Assembly (NCBI GenBank): GCA_036676415.1
Contig: JAKFCX010000001.1
Location: forward strand, 1 to 64,000
Origin: JAEZDC01 sp036676415
GTDB taxonomy: Bacteria > Bacteroidota > Bacteroidia > Chitinophagales > Chitinophagaceae
Length of the DNA: 64,000 nt
Direction of reading: 5' to 3'
Part shown: positions 18,231-26,878 of the stretch, in pieces
How positions within the stretch are numbered: the stretch's first letter is position 1
Layout of the letters: each line of letters opens with the position of its first letter
Program-made: the position numbers and the translations under genes
Notes under the pieces: model-generated
The model's database searches: none
The model's input: the letters and a program-made list of their open reading frames with translations, nothing else
What the model was told of the DNA's origin: nothing

Positions 18231-21200
18231 TTAGAATCTTACAGCAAGGTTAAATCCGAATAATCTTGTTGGAGGCATATTGAATGCAGTACTTCTACCT
18301 GTAGCATTACCGGTATAAGCATTATTTCCGTTTGCAGAATACTCAGGATCTGTCCACTGGTTAGAATCATGAACAAACATCAGCAGGTTTCTTCCGTTAA
18401 CACCAACTGTTAAGCCTTTAACTACATTACCCAATTTGCTGCCCAATACTCTGGTTGGAACATCGTAGCTAAGAGACAGCTCACGTAACTTCCAGAAATT
18501 AGCACTTGCAAGGTAGTTAGTAGTAACGTTCGTATTAAGATCGCTGTTCCAGAACAAACGACCATAAGTCTGTGTATACACGTTGGTGTTTTCTACATAC
18601 TTACCAGTACCGTCATCATAAACTGAATTAGGGAAGATAAATGCACGACGACCGTTCTGAGCACTACGTGCAGAGATTCCGTTATCATCTAAGAATCCAC
18701 CTAACTGATCAGCAACCATCTGGCTACCACCACGGTAATCCCAAACCATTTTAAATGAGAGGCCCTTCCATTCTACACCGAGGTTCAATCCTAATAAATG
18801 CTCAGGAGAAGTTCTGCCGAACATGGTAAGATTTGGATTCTGTGTAGGCATACCTGTATTAGCATCAACGATCACACGGCCTTGTGGATCTTTCACATAG
18901 TCAGTTAACTTGAACACATAAGCAGGCTGGCCAACTATTGCATAGTTGAAATTTCCTAAACCTAATTCATCCAAACCTTCAACGATCTTAGTCACTTCAC
19001 TATTCTGGTTAGTATAGTTAGCACTGAAATCGATGTTAACCTGTCCAAGTTTTACCAAAGGTGTAAGACGAAGATCTAATTCAAAGCCTTTATTGATAAA
19101 CGATGCAGCATTCTGAACCACAGTAGTAACACCAGTAGTATTTGACTGCTGAACATTCACGATCTGATCTGTATTATTCTGGTTGTAATATGTAGCTTCC
19201 AGATTGATCCTGTTCTTTAAGAATCCGATTTCAATTCCCACTTCTTTACTGTTTACAAACTCAGGCTTCAGTGATGTAGCCGTTGTAGTAGCCGTAGGGC
19301 TGAAACCTAATACATCTCCATAAGGGAAAAACAATGAGGTATTGAACACATCTTCAAACGCATAAGGACCAACGTTTGCATTACCTGATTTGGTTAGAGC
19401 ACCACGAAGTTTCAGGTAGCTGATAGCGTTACTGTTCTGAACAAAAGGCAATACCTGGTGTAATAAGAATGAAGCACTCACACCTGGATAGAAGTAAGCT
19501 ATATCTTTCTTTTCGAAATCAACACCTGGTTTTACCAGCAAACTTGAGATATCATAAGAAGCGGTTGCTTCTAAGAAAGCCCAGTTGTCATAGTCAAAAC
19601 TTAACTTACCAAAATAACGCTCAAGCGCCTGCTTTGAATTATCTACAGAAACAGCAGGTTCGCCTTTACGCATTTGTACTGACAGTAAAGTAGAAGTTCC
19701 TAAGTTATTACTTCCAATGCTTAAGAATCTTGAAGTAGATTGCCTGTACTGCTGACCTACTAATAAGCCTAAGCCGATCTTGTCAAAACGCTTATTGAAA
19801 TTGGCGAATATCTCAGAAGTGATCCTGTTAGCAAGGCTGTTGTTGTTAGTTACCGCAGAAGTAATATTCAGCGTACCATGATCTCTTAATGTATTATGGA
19901 AGGCTGAGTAGTCAAATGCTCCTCTGCTGCTACGTGCATCAGCACTGCTAAGTGAAATACCTACACGGTAAGTCAGGTTTAACCATGAAGTAGCTTTGAA
20001 ATTCAATTCACCATTACCAAAAATGTCATGGCTCGTTCCTTTTTCCCTGTAGTTATCTTTTGCGAAATATGGTGTTTTACCATTGTTATCAAGATACGGA
20101 GTAAAATATCCGTCAGGGCTAGAGAAATAATCATTTCTCCAGTCTTCGAACATGCTTAAATCGTATTGTCCTGGAGAACCAGTAACATCATAATAAACAA
20201 TTGTATTGTTATTGGTTACATCGTACTGGCCATTGGTATAACGAAGATTGAAACCAGCTTTGAACTTGCCATACTCTCTGTCTGCTTTTAAAGTAATGCT
20301 TCTGCGATGGTTCTCATCACCTGGCATTACACCTTTGATATCTACATTCTGAGCACTGATATAAAAATCACCTGCAGAATAAGAGATATCTGTTTGATTG
20401 GTTACACCTGTATTGTAAAAATTTCTTCTTCCGTTCTTTACATTACTGTAAGGCAACATCAGTTTTTCACCGTTAGGACCAGTTTGTCCCATTTGTCTGA
20501 TAGAACCATCAAACTCATCACCCCAGCTCTGCTGCTCAATTGGTTCGAATGTTCCGTAACCCATTGCATCAGGAGCATAACCTGATCCATAACGTGTCTG
20601 GAACTTAGGCATATAAGAAATGCTCTCGAACTGTGTAGAATGACTTACTGAAACTACAGGTCTTCCTTTTACACCTTTCTTGGTTGTTACTACTAACGCA
20701 CCATTTACACCATCAGGACCATATACTGCAGTACCTGATGCAGATTTCAATACGGTAACATTCTCAATATCATTTGGGTTAATAGAATTGATAAAACCCA
20801 AAGGCATTGGCACACCATCCACGATTAACATTGGCTGGTTGTTACCGGTTAAAGAACGTATACCTCTCAAGGTCAAACGAGTTTGTGCAAATACACCGTT
20901 ATTCGTTGTATTCACGTTCAAACCAGAAACCTTCGCAGTTAAGCCATTCTGAATATTCACCGGTGAACCCTGTGTTAATTCTGCTGATCTTACTTTTGCT
21001 GTAGAATAACCGAGCTCTTTCGACTGCCTGGCTATACCAAGTGCAGTAACCACAACTTCATCAATCACAGCAACCTGGCTCGTAAGCTGTACGTTAACTG
21101 TTGTTTGATTGGTGATGGTAATTTCTCTTGAGGCAAAATTGGTTGCAGAGATTACTAAAACGTCTCCTGCTTTTGCGTTGATGCGGAAATTTCCGTTGGC

Positions 21201-21362
21201 ATCAGCAGCCGTTCCTGTTGTTCCGCCCCGAATCTGTACAGAGGCTCCGGCAACTGGTTGATTTTGATCATCTGTGACTCTTCCGGTAATTTCCCGTGTC
21301 TGGGCTGTAGCTACCAATGCAGTCAGTAGCATCACTGTTACCAGTGATAGGATTTTTCTCAT
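18231..21362 (-). CDS. SusC/RagA-family TonB-linked outer membrane transporter
   Basis: 1043 residues. Signal peptide (MRKILSLVTVMLLTALVATAQ), then a carboxypeptidase-regulatory-like domain (about 23-100, REITGRVTDDQNQPVAGASV). The TonB-box-like DEVVVTALGIARQ, a plug domain (TLRGIRSLTGNNQPMLIVDG) and a C-terminal 22-strand barrel ending in a terminal aromatic residue (NLAVRF) follow. It imports ligand captured by SusD using TonB energy. It is the first gene of the operon. The 168-base divergent region to folD carries its promoter, and TATATTTAC on the minus strand is a possible but weak -7 element. No sigma/anti-sigma pair adjoins it and the N-terminal STN domain is absent. Confidence 0.95.
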   Translation of the reverse strand: MRKILSLVTVMLLTALVATAQTREITGRVTDDQNQPVAGASVQIRGGTTGTAADANGNFRINAKAGDVLVISATNFASREITITNQTTVNVQLTSQVAVIDEVVVTALGIARQSKELGYSTAKVRSAELTQGSPVNIQNGLTAKVSGLNVNTTNNGVFAQTRLTLRGIRSLTGNNQPMLIVDGVPMPLGFINSINPNDIENVTVLKSASGTAVYGPDGVNGALVVTTKKGVKGRPVVSVSHSTQFESISYMPKFQTRYGSGYAPDAMGYGTFEPIEQQSWGDEFDGSIRQMGQTGPNGEKLMLPYSNVKNGRRNFYNTGVTNQTDISYSAGDFYISAQNVDIKGVMPGDENHRRSITLKADREYGKFKAGFNLRYTNGQYDVTNNNTIVYYDVTGSPGQYDLSMFEDWRNDYFSSPDGYFTPYLDNNGKTPYFAKDNYREKGTSHDIFGNGELNFKATSWLNLTYRVGISLSSADARSSRGAFDYSAFHNTLRDHGTLNITSAVTNNNSLANRITSEIFANFNKRFDKIGLGLLVGQQYRQSTSRFLSIGSNNLGTSTLLSVQMRKGEPAVSVDNSKQALERYFGKLSFDYDNWAFLEATASYDISSLLVKPGVDFEKKDIAYFYPGVSASFLLHQVLPFVQNSNAISYLKLRGALTKSGNANVGPYAFEDVFNTSLFFPYGDVLGFSPTATTTATSLKPEFVNSKEVGIEIGFLKNRINLEATYYNQNNTDQIVNVQQSNTTGVTTVVQNAASFINKGFELDLRLTPLVKLGQVNIDFSANYTNQNSEVTKIVEGLDELGLGNFNYAIVGQPAYVFKLTDYVKDPQGRVIVDANTGMPTQNPNLTMFGRTSPEHLLGLNLGVEWKGLSFKMVWDYRGGSQMVADQLGGFLDDNGISARSAQNGRRAFIFPNSVYDDGTGKYVENTNVYTQTYGRLFWNSDLNTNVTTNYLASANFWKLRELSLSYDVPTRVLGSKLGNVVKGLTVGVNGRNLLMFVHDSNQWTDPEYSANGNNAYTGNATGRSTAFNMPPTRLFGFNLAVRF

Positions 21363-21518
21363 GTGCTATAGGTTTTTAAAAATTATACGGCGTAAATATA
21401 GAGGAAATGTTAAAAACTCCTAAAAATTTTTACAAATTCCTGTTAACGCCCTAATTGAAGACACAGATGTTAAACAATAGCTGCATAGATCAAAAATTTT
21501 TAATCCGTTTCAATAAAA

Positions 21519-21526
21519 TACCTTTG
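21519..21526 (+). promoter_or_regulatory. -7 promoter element of folD
   Basis: TACCTTTG matches the Bacteroidota -7 consensus TAnnTTTG exactly and stands 4 bases before the folD ATG, which implies a transcript starting at or very near the start codon. No clear -33 TTG box is visible. Confidence 0.55.
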
Positions 21527-21530
21527 CCGC

Positions 21531-22418
21531 ATGCTTATTCTAGATGGAAAACTAGCTTCCCGGGCTATCAAATCCCAATTAAAAGACCAGGTTGGCAGCA
21601 TTACAACGGCTCGTAAACCACATCTCGCAGCAATTCTGGTAGGAACCGATGGTGCCAGTGAAACCTATGTGGCTAGTAAAGTCAGATCGTGCGAAGAAGT
21701 CGGGATTAGATCAACTTTAGTGAGATTTTCAGCACAAATACCAGAATCTGAACTGCTTAAACAGATCAGTTTATTCAACGAAGATGAAGAAATCGATGGG
21801 ATACTTGTTCAGCTTCCGCTGCCAAAGCATATCAATGAACAAAAAGTGATAGAGTCGATTGATCCGAATAAAGATGTAGATGGCTTTCATCCTTCTAATG
21901 TTGGGAAACTGGTTCAGGGATTGCCAACGTTTATTCCTGCTACTCCGTATGGAATAATGCTGATGCTGGAACATTTCAACATACAAACAAAGGGCAAGCA
22001 CGCTGTAGTGATAGGCAGAAGTAATATTGTAGGCAGGCCAATGAGCATTTTACTCAGCAGCAACCTATCAAAAGGAAATTGTACAGTAACGCTTTGTCAT
22101 TCACATACAAAAAACCTCGAAGAACTTTGCCTGCAGGCAGACATCATTGTAGCTGCTCTTGGAAAACCAGGTTTTGTAAAAGCGAATATGGTAAAAGAAG
22201 GTGCTGTTATCATTGACGTAGGGATAACACGAATTGAAGACACCACATCTGCAAAGGGTTATCGCATTAAAGGAGATGTGGCTTATGATGAAGTTGCATC
22301 GAAAGCATCAGCAATAACACCTGTGCCTGGTGGTGTTGGTTTAATGACCATTGCAGGCTTATTGAAAAATACATTGCAGGCATATTTAAACAGAACGGAA
22401 GCGACAATTGAAGTATGA
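21531..22418 (+). CDS. folD: Methylenetetrahydrofolate dehydrogenase / cyclohydrolase
   Basis: 295 residues. Both family signatures are present: ASETYVASKVRSCEEVGI with the catalytic Lys, and the C-terminal TPVPGGVGLMTIAGLLKNT. DVDGFHPSNVGKL and the NADP-binding VIGRSNIVGRPMSILL lie between them. It interconverts methylene-, methenyl- and formyl-tetrahydrofolate in the cytoplasm, supplying formyl units to purine synthesis. It works with the serine hydroxymethyltransferase encoded at 46476. The usual GVGPMT has Leu in place of Pro, a minor change. Its last bases overlap queE (ATGA), so the two are translationally coupled. Confidence 0.97.
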   Translation: MLILDGKLASRAIKSQLKDQVGSITTARKPHLAAILVGTDGASETYVASKVRSCEEVGIRSTLVRFSAQIPESELLKQISLFNEDEEIDGILVQLPLPKHINEQKVIESIDPNKDVDGFHPSNVGKLVQGLPTFIPATPYGIMLMLEHFNIQTKGKHAVVIGRSNIVGRPMSILLSSNLSKGNCTVTLCHSHTKNLEELCLQADIIVAALGKPGFVKANMVKEGAVIIDVGITRIEDTTSAKGYRIKGDVAYDEVASKASAITPVPGGVGLMTIAGLLKNTLQAYLNRTEATIEV

Positions 22419-23050
22419 TTGGTGAGGACACAATATTGAATAATGTAAAGCTTCCTGTAATGGAAGCTTTTTATACCATACAGGGTGAAGGTTTTCACCA
22501 GGGCAAAGCAGCATACTTCATTCGTTTGGGTGGATGTGACGTTGGTTGTTTCTGGTGTGATGTAAAAGAAAGCTGGGATGCTGATGTTCATCCAAAAATC
22601 TCTATTGAACAAATTGTATCGCAGGCAAGGGATGCATCTGGAAATAATAAAGTGATTGCAGTAATTACAGGTGGCGAGCCATTGTTGCACAACCTTGACG
22701 CATTAACACATCATTTACACGAAGCAGGATTTGAAACCAATATAGAAACTTCAGGATCATCTCCATTATCCGGTGAGTGGGATTGGATATGTTTATCACC
22801 TAAGAAATTTAAAGCACCATTGCCTGAAGTATTAAAGAAAGCAAACGAATTAAAAATCATCGTTTATAATAATGATGATTTTAACTGGGCCGAAGAACAT
22901 GCATCACAAACTTCACCAAATTGCAAACTTTACCTGCAGCCTGAATGGAGTAAAGCTGCTGCGATAACGCCAATGATCGTTGAATATATCAAGGCAAATC
23001 CTAAATGGGAGCTGAGCCTCCAGATTCATAAGTACATTAAAGTTCCCTAA
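22415..23050 (+). CDS. queE: 7-carboxy-7-deazaguanine synthase
   Basis: 211 residues. Radical-SAM enzyme whose cluster motif is the CxxxCxxC form, C41-C45-C48 in GGCDVGCFWCDV, preceded by the family start block EAFYTIQGEGFHQGKAAYFIRL. ITGGEPLLHNLDAL is the SAM-binding GGE motif. It converts 6-carboxytetrahydropterin to 7-carboxy-7-deazaguanine in queuosine/7-deazaguanine synthesis. The start overlaps the folD stop by 4 bases. The pathway partners queC and queD are not in the window. Confidence 0.93.
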   Translation: MIGEDTILNNVKLPVMEAFYTIQGEGFHQGKAAYFIRLGGCDVGCFWCDVKESWDADVHPKISIEQIVSQARDASGNNKVIAVITGGEPLLHNLDALTHHLHEAGFETNIETSGSSPLSGEWDWICLSPKKFKAPLPEVLKKANELKIIVYNNDDFNWAEEHASQTSPNCKLYLQPEWSKAAAITPMIVEYIKANPKWELSLQIHKYIKVP

Positions 23051-23083
23051 GCTGAATTGATGCCATTATAACCGAACCATAAA

Positions 23084-23114
23084 GTGCTTGCGACGCAACA
23101 AAGTTGCCATGAAA
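23084..23114 (+). repeat. Intergenic repeat, partial core (copy G)
   Basis: GTGCTTGCGACGCAAC followed by AAAGTTGCCATGAAA. It shares TGCGACGCAAC with the 20-base core and the GCCATGAAA tail with copies at 46341 and 56444. It lies between queE and the OmpA-family gene. Confidence 0.55.
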
Positions 23115-23183
23115 CACTAAAGCTGGTATAACAATCGTTTTTAACAACGCTATTCACCTGTTTTAAACGAACTTTCCGCATCT

Positions 23184-25094
23184 ATGAAACGAATTTTAGT
23201 TGCCGTTCTGTTGCTTATCAGCGTTACTGCTATTTCACAAACCTATGATCCTGCCAAAGTAAATCCAAGGGCAAAAAAATTGCATGAACAGGGTTTAACA
23301 AGCTACAGGGATGGAAATCTGAAAGATGCAGTCAATCTTTTTAAACAGGCGATTGCAATTGATGGAAATTTCGTTGATGCAATTCTTGATCTCGCTACCT
23401 TATACAACGAACTGAAAGATTACAATAACGCCATTACATATTTTGAAAGTGGATTGGCAAAAGATACCGCCGTTTTTAAAACATCGTACTTAACCTACTC
23501 TACAAGTCTTGCAGGTGTAGGTCGTTTTTCTGATGCTTTGAACGCAGTGAATAAATACCTGCTAATTCCTAAACTTGGTCAAAGAGGTATGGCACAGGGA
23601 AATTTCAGGAAGAGAACCTACCAGTTTGCACTTGACCAGGCTGCCAAATTTCCTTCGGGCAATTATGTGTTTACACCGATGAATTTAGGTGATAGCATCA
23701 ATAGTGTTCACCTGGAATATTATCCTTCCATAACTATCAACGATAGTATCCTGGTGTTTACAAGACGTGGTGCAAATGTTCGGGAAGATTTTTTTTCCAG
23801 CACCATGAAGGATAAAACCTATGGCAAAGCCGGGCTTTTAGAAGGAGAATTAAACGATGAACCTTACAAAGGTGCGTTGCATATTTCACAGGATGGAGAA
23901 TGGCTGATCTTTGCTGCCGATTACGGTCCACGTGGTTATGGTGGCTACGATCTTTATATTTCTTACTGGACACCACAGGGATGGAGTCAACCTGAAAATC
24001 TTGGCGAAAATATTAATACAGAAGCCTGGGAAAGTTCTCCAAGTTTAAGTCCTGATAAAAAAACATTGTACTTCAGCAGCACACGATATGGTGGTTACGG
24101 ACAAGGTGATATTTATGTAAGCCATAGAACAAATAAGGGTTGGTCTCCTGCACTAAATATGGGGCCACAGGTGAATAGTCCTGGTGGTGAGATCGCTCCT
24201 TTCATTCATGCTGATAATGAAACTTTGTATTTTACTTCAGATGGGTTGTTGGGATATGGTGGAACTGATCTTTACATGCTAAAAAAAGATCACAGAACAG
24301 GCAAATGGGGAGCACCTAGAAATCTTGGTTATCCAATTAATACGATTGATGATGAAGGTGGATTATTCGTTGCAGCTGATGGAAAAACAGCCTACTATTC
24401 AAGTGACAGAACCGATAGCCGTGGTGGATTGGATCTTTACAAATTTGAATTAAGAGAAGATGTTCGTCCTGCAAGAACATTATATGTACAAGGCTTTGTG
24501 TACGATGAAAAGACAAAGAAAGGGTTACCTTCTTCTGTTGAATTGATCGACAACAACACAAATACTACCAGGACAAAAGTGCAGACCGATGAAACAGGAT
24601 TTTACTTTATCACACTTCCTGTTGGCAACGATTATACATTTACGGTGAACCGGCAGGGTTATTTGTTTTTTAGTAAACTGTACGAACTAAGTAAAGAAAG
24701 ATCCGATAGTACTTATAAAATGGATATTCCACTTCAGCCGATTGAGATGAATGCGTCTGTTACATTAAAGAATGTACACTTCGAAACAAACTCAACTAAG
24801 TTGGTTCCGGTTAGCCTGGTAGAACTTGATAAGCTTTTACAATTACTAAATGAGAACACACAGATCAAAGTATTGATCACGGGACATACAGATAATGTGG
24901 GTGCACCTGCAGATAATCTTAAGCTATCAAATAACAGGGCAAAAGCAGTAGCCGATTATTTAATAAGCAAGGGCATTGATGCAAAAAGACTAACCTGGAA
25001 AGGCCTTGGTGAAACAAAGCCAGTTGCTGATAATAAAAACGAAGAAGGAAGGGCTAAAAACAGGAGAACGGAATTTACTATTGTGGGAATTTAA
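23184..25094 (+). CDS. OmpA-family protein with TPR, beta-propeller and CRD domains (PorE-like)
   Basis: 636 residues. Domains in order are a signal peptide (RILVAVLLLISVTAISQ), TPR repeats (about 28-130), a WD40/PD40 beta-propeller (about 160-420, with repeats such as LSPDKKTLYFSS and TLYFTSDG), a carboxypeptidase-regulatory-like domain (about 430-510) and a C-terminal OmpA peptidoglycan-binding domain. The OmpA domain contains the ITGHTDNVG and LSNNRAKAVADYLI motifs. This exact order is that of PorE of the type IX secretion system in Porphyromonas, which tethers the machinery to peptidoglycan. PorE is a lipoprotein, however, and this N terminus shows no lipobox Cys. Paralogues with similar layout are common in Bacteroidota, so the T9SS role is an inference. 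Confidence 0.82.
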   Translation: MKRILVAVLLLISVTAISQTYDPAKVNPRAKKLHEQGLTSYRDGNLKDAVNLFKQAIAIDGNFVDAILDLATLYNELKDYNNAITYFESGLAKDTAVFKTSYLTYSTSLAGVGRFSDALNAVNKYLLIPKLGQRGMAQGNFRKRTYQFALDQAAKFPSGNYVFTPMNLGDSINSVHLEYYPSITINDSILVFTRRGANVREDFFSSTMKDKTYGKAGLLEGELNDEPYKGALHISQDGEWLIFAADYGPRGYGGYDLYISYWTPQGWSQPENLGENINTEAWESSPSLSPDKKTLYFSSTRYGGYGQGDIYVSHRTNKGWSPALNMGPQVNSPGGEIAPFIHADNETLYFTSDGLLGYGGTDLYMLKKDHRTGKWGAPRNLGYPINTIDDEGGLFVAADGKTAYYSSDRTDSRGGLDLYKFELREDVRPARTLYVQGFVYDEKTKKGLPSSVELIDNNTNTTRTKVQTDETGFYFITLPVGNDYTFTVNRQGYLFFSKLYELSKERSDSTYKMDIPLQPIEMNASVTLKNVHFETNSTKLVPVSLVELDKLLQLLNENTQIKVLITGHTDNVGAPADNLKLSNNRAKAVADYLISKGIDAKRLTWKGLGETKPVADNKNEEGRAKNRRTEFTIVGI

Positions 25095-25112
25095 TTTTTA
25101 GTATATTAGAAT

Positions 25113-25328
25113 ATGAAGTCACGATCATTCGATAATGTAATTTGGAAAGAAGGCAATCATTTCGTTGCTCAATGTCTGAATGTTGATATATCTTCTTTTG
25201 GTGATTCTAAAGAAGAAGCTTTGAAGCATTTAAAAGAAGCCCTGGAATTATATTATGAAGATGAAGATATTACAGAGTTCACTATGATTGAACAACCAGA
25301 GATCGTTCATACTGAAATTAATGCCTAA
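25113..25328 (+). CDS. hicB: HicB-like antitoxin
   Basis: 71 residues. The sequence shows the HicB pattern of a partial RNase-H-like fold: KEGNHFVAQCLNVDISSFGDSKEEALKHL followed by an acidic helix EALELYYEDED. It would bind and neutralise the HicA RNase encoded immediately downstream, whose ATG overlaps this stop by 8 bases. It is shorter than most HicB proteins and lacks the C-terminal HTH or ribbon-helix-helix DNA-binding domain, so self-repression is not evident. The gene order antitoxin-toxin is the reverse of E. coli hicAB. Confidence 0.85.
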   Translation: MKSRSFDNVIWKEGNHFVAQCLNVDISSFGDSKEEALKHLKEALELYYEDEDITEFTMIEQPEIVHTEINA

Positions 25329-25533
25329 ACTTTATTCATCGTATTATATTATTCGCATTCTACTCAAACATGGATTTGAACAGGTTTCACAGAAGGGAAG
25401 CCACATTAAATTGAGGAAGCAGGGAAACCCAACTTTAACTACCATTATTCCGGCTGACAGAAAAGAAATACCTATAGGTACTTTTCGATCTATATGCAGG
25501 CAAAGTAATTTGCAACCTTCGGATTTTGAATGA
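25321..25533 (+). CDS. hicA: HicA-like mRNA interferase toxin
   Basis: 70 residues from the ATG at 25321, which lies inside the end of hicB. A longer in-frame ORF begins at 25288, but the HicA fold starts at this Met. The double-stranded-RNA-binding-like fold and catalytic His (His28 in QKGSHIKLRK) are present, followed by TTIIPADRKEIPIGTFRSI, which resembles the family's 'h..h.hP.H..keI..GTlr.Il' block. HicA cleaves mRNA and stalls translation when HicB is lost. Position between a core envelope gene and dprA suggests a chromosomal module. Confidence 0.87.
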   Translation: MPKLYSSYYIIRILLKHGFEQVSQKGSHIKLRKQGNPTLTTIIPADRKEIPIGTFRSICRQSNLQPSDFE

Positions 25534-25554
25534 TAATTTTTATCTTCAAACTCC

Positions 25555-26655
25555 ATGAACCCTGACCTCTTATACCAAATTGCACTAACGCAAGTGCCTA
25601 ACATCGGTGCTGTTCAGGCAAAAATATTGCTCGATCATTTCGAAGATGCGGCAAGTATATTCAAAGCAAAGAAAAAAGACCTGGCAGCCGTTGATGGAAT
25701 TGGCGAGATAAAAGCAAAGGCCATTAAAAATTTTACTGATTTTGACACGGCAGAAAATGAAATTGAATTTACTGAGAAGCATCGAATCAGGCCCTTATTC
25801 TTAAAAGATGAAGATTATCCAAAAAGGTTATTACACTGCTATGATCCTCCAACTCTATTGTATTACAGGGGTAATGCTGATTTGAATAACACAAAAGTTA
25901 TTAGCGTCATCGGCACAAGAAATAATACCGATTATGGTAAGCAGCTAACCGAATCAATTGTACAGGGTTTGGCTGAACTGAATGTGTTGATCGTAAGTGG
26001 ACTTGCTTTTGGAATCGATGCCATTGCCCACAAATCTGCAAACACGAATAATCTTCCTACAGTTGGTGTACTTGCTCACGGATTGGATACCATCTATCCA
26101 TTACAACATAAACAACTTGCGAAAGATATTTTATTGAACGGTGGTTTATTAACTGAGTTTGTACGGAATACAAAACCAGACAAACACAATTTTCCTAAGC
26201 GAAACAGGGTTGTGGCAGGTATGGCCGATGCAACAATCGTAATTGAGACCCCTGTGAAAGGTGGCAGCATGATTACTGCAGAATTAGCTTACAATTACAA
26301 CCGAGACCTTTTTGCTGTTCCTGGAAAAACAACAGATAGTAAAAGCAGTGGTTGTTTAAAATTGATACAGCAGAACAAGGCGATATTATTTTCTGATGTT
26401 GCGCATTTATTACAGGTAATGGGCTGGCAGGAAAAAATGAAACCTAAAACAAAAAATACCCGGGAATTGTTTATCGATCTCAGTGAAGATGAAAAAGTGA
26501 TCGTTGATATTTTAAAGGATAAAGAATCTGTGCACATTGATGAATTGCATATGAAAAGCAGCTTAAGCAGTAGCTCAGTTGCTGAAGCGATATTGAATCT
26601 TGAACTGCAGAATGTGATTGCTTCAATGCCGGGCAAACTGTATAGACTGAATTAA
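25555..26655 (+). CDS. dprA: DNA-processing protein DprA
   Basis: 366 residues. A helical N-terminal part contains a helix-hairpin-helix stretch (LAAVDGIGEIKAKAIKNF). The central Rossmann domain carries VISVIGTRNNTDYGKQL, VSGLAFGIDAIAHKSA, FPKRNRVVAGMADATIVIE and KGGSMITAELAYNYNRDLFAVPG (split over two strands), all conserved in DprA. A C-terminal winged-helix-like domain (about 305-366) completes it. It loads RecA on incoming single-stranded DNA during natural transformation. It follows hicA by 21 bases on the same strand and may share its transcript. TATCTTCA upstream is a weak promoter match. Confidence 0.95.
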   Translation: MNPDLLYQIALTQVPNIGAVQAKILLDHFEDAASIFKAKKKDLAAVDGIGEIKAKAIKNFTDFDTAENEIEFTEKHRIRPLFLKDEDYPKRLLHCYDPPTLLYYRGNADLNNTKVISVIGTRNNTDYGKQLTESIVQGLAELNVLIVSGLAFGIDAIAHKSANTNNLPTVGVLAHGLDTIYPLQHKQLAKDILLNGGLLTEFVRNTKPDKHNFPKRNRVVAGMADATIVIETPVKGGSMITAELAYNYNRDLFAVPGKTTDSKSSGCLKLIQQNKAILFSDVAHLLQVMGWQEKMKPKTKNTRELFIDLSEDEKVIVDILKDKESVHIDELHMKSSLSSSSVAEAILNLELQNVIASMPGKLYRLN

Positions 26656-26739
26656 TTTTTTTCAAGCAAAGACGCAAAGGAAAATTAAGACGCAAACTAA
26701 TTGCTCAGTCTATGAGAATCGTTGAATAATGTATCACCT

Positions 26740-26815
26740 GTACAAGTGAGTACCTCAATATGTCTATTGGATATAATATTGATTCGGTGAATCTCCTTCG
26801 TCGATTTGACACAAC
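26740..26815 (+). repeat. Long copy of intergenic repeat (copy K)
   Basis: About 76 bases aligning with 3408-3485: GTACAAGTGAGTACCTCA, ATATGT, GATTCGGTGAATCTCC, TTCGTCGATTTGACACAAC. It lies in the 223-base gap between the convergent dprA and guaB genes. No coding potential was seen in the gap. Confidence 0.65.
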
Positions 26816-26878
26816 GAAGCTGAATAAGGTAACGACTGCTTGTTGCCAAATTCCAGATATCAAATTCCTAGTTCCAGA

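Noticed and set aside
15673..21362. Polysaccharide utilisation locus
   Set aside because: SusC and SusD are present, but no carbohydrate-active enzyme or regulator adjoins them, so only an uptake operon is supported.
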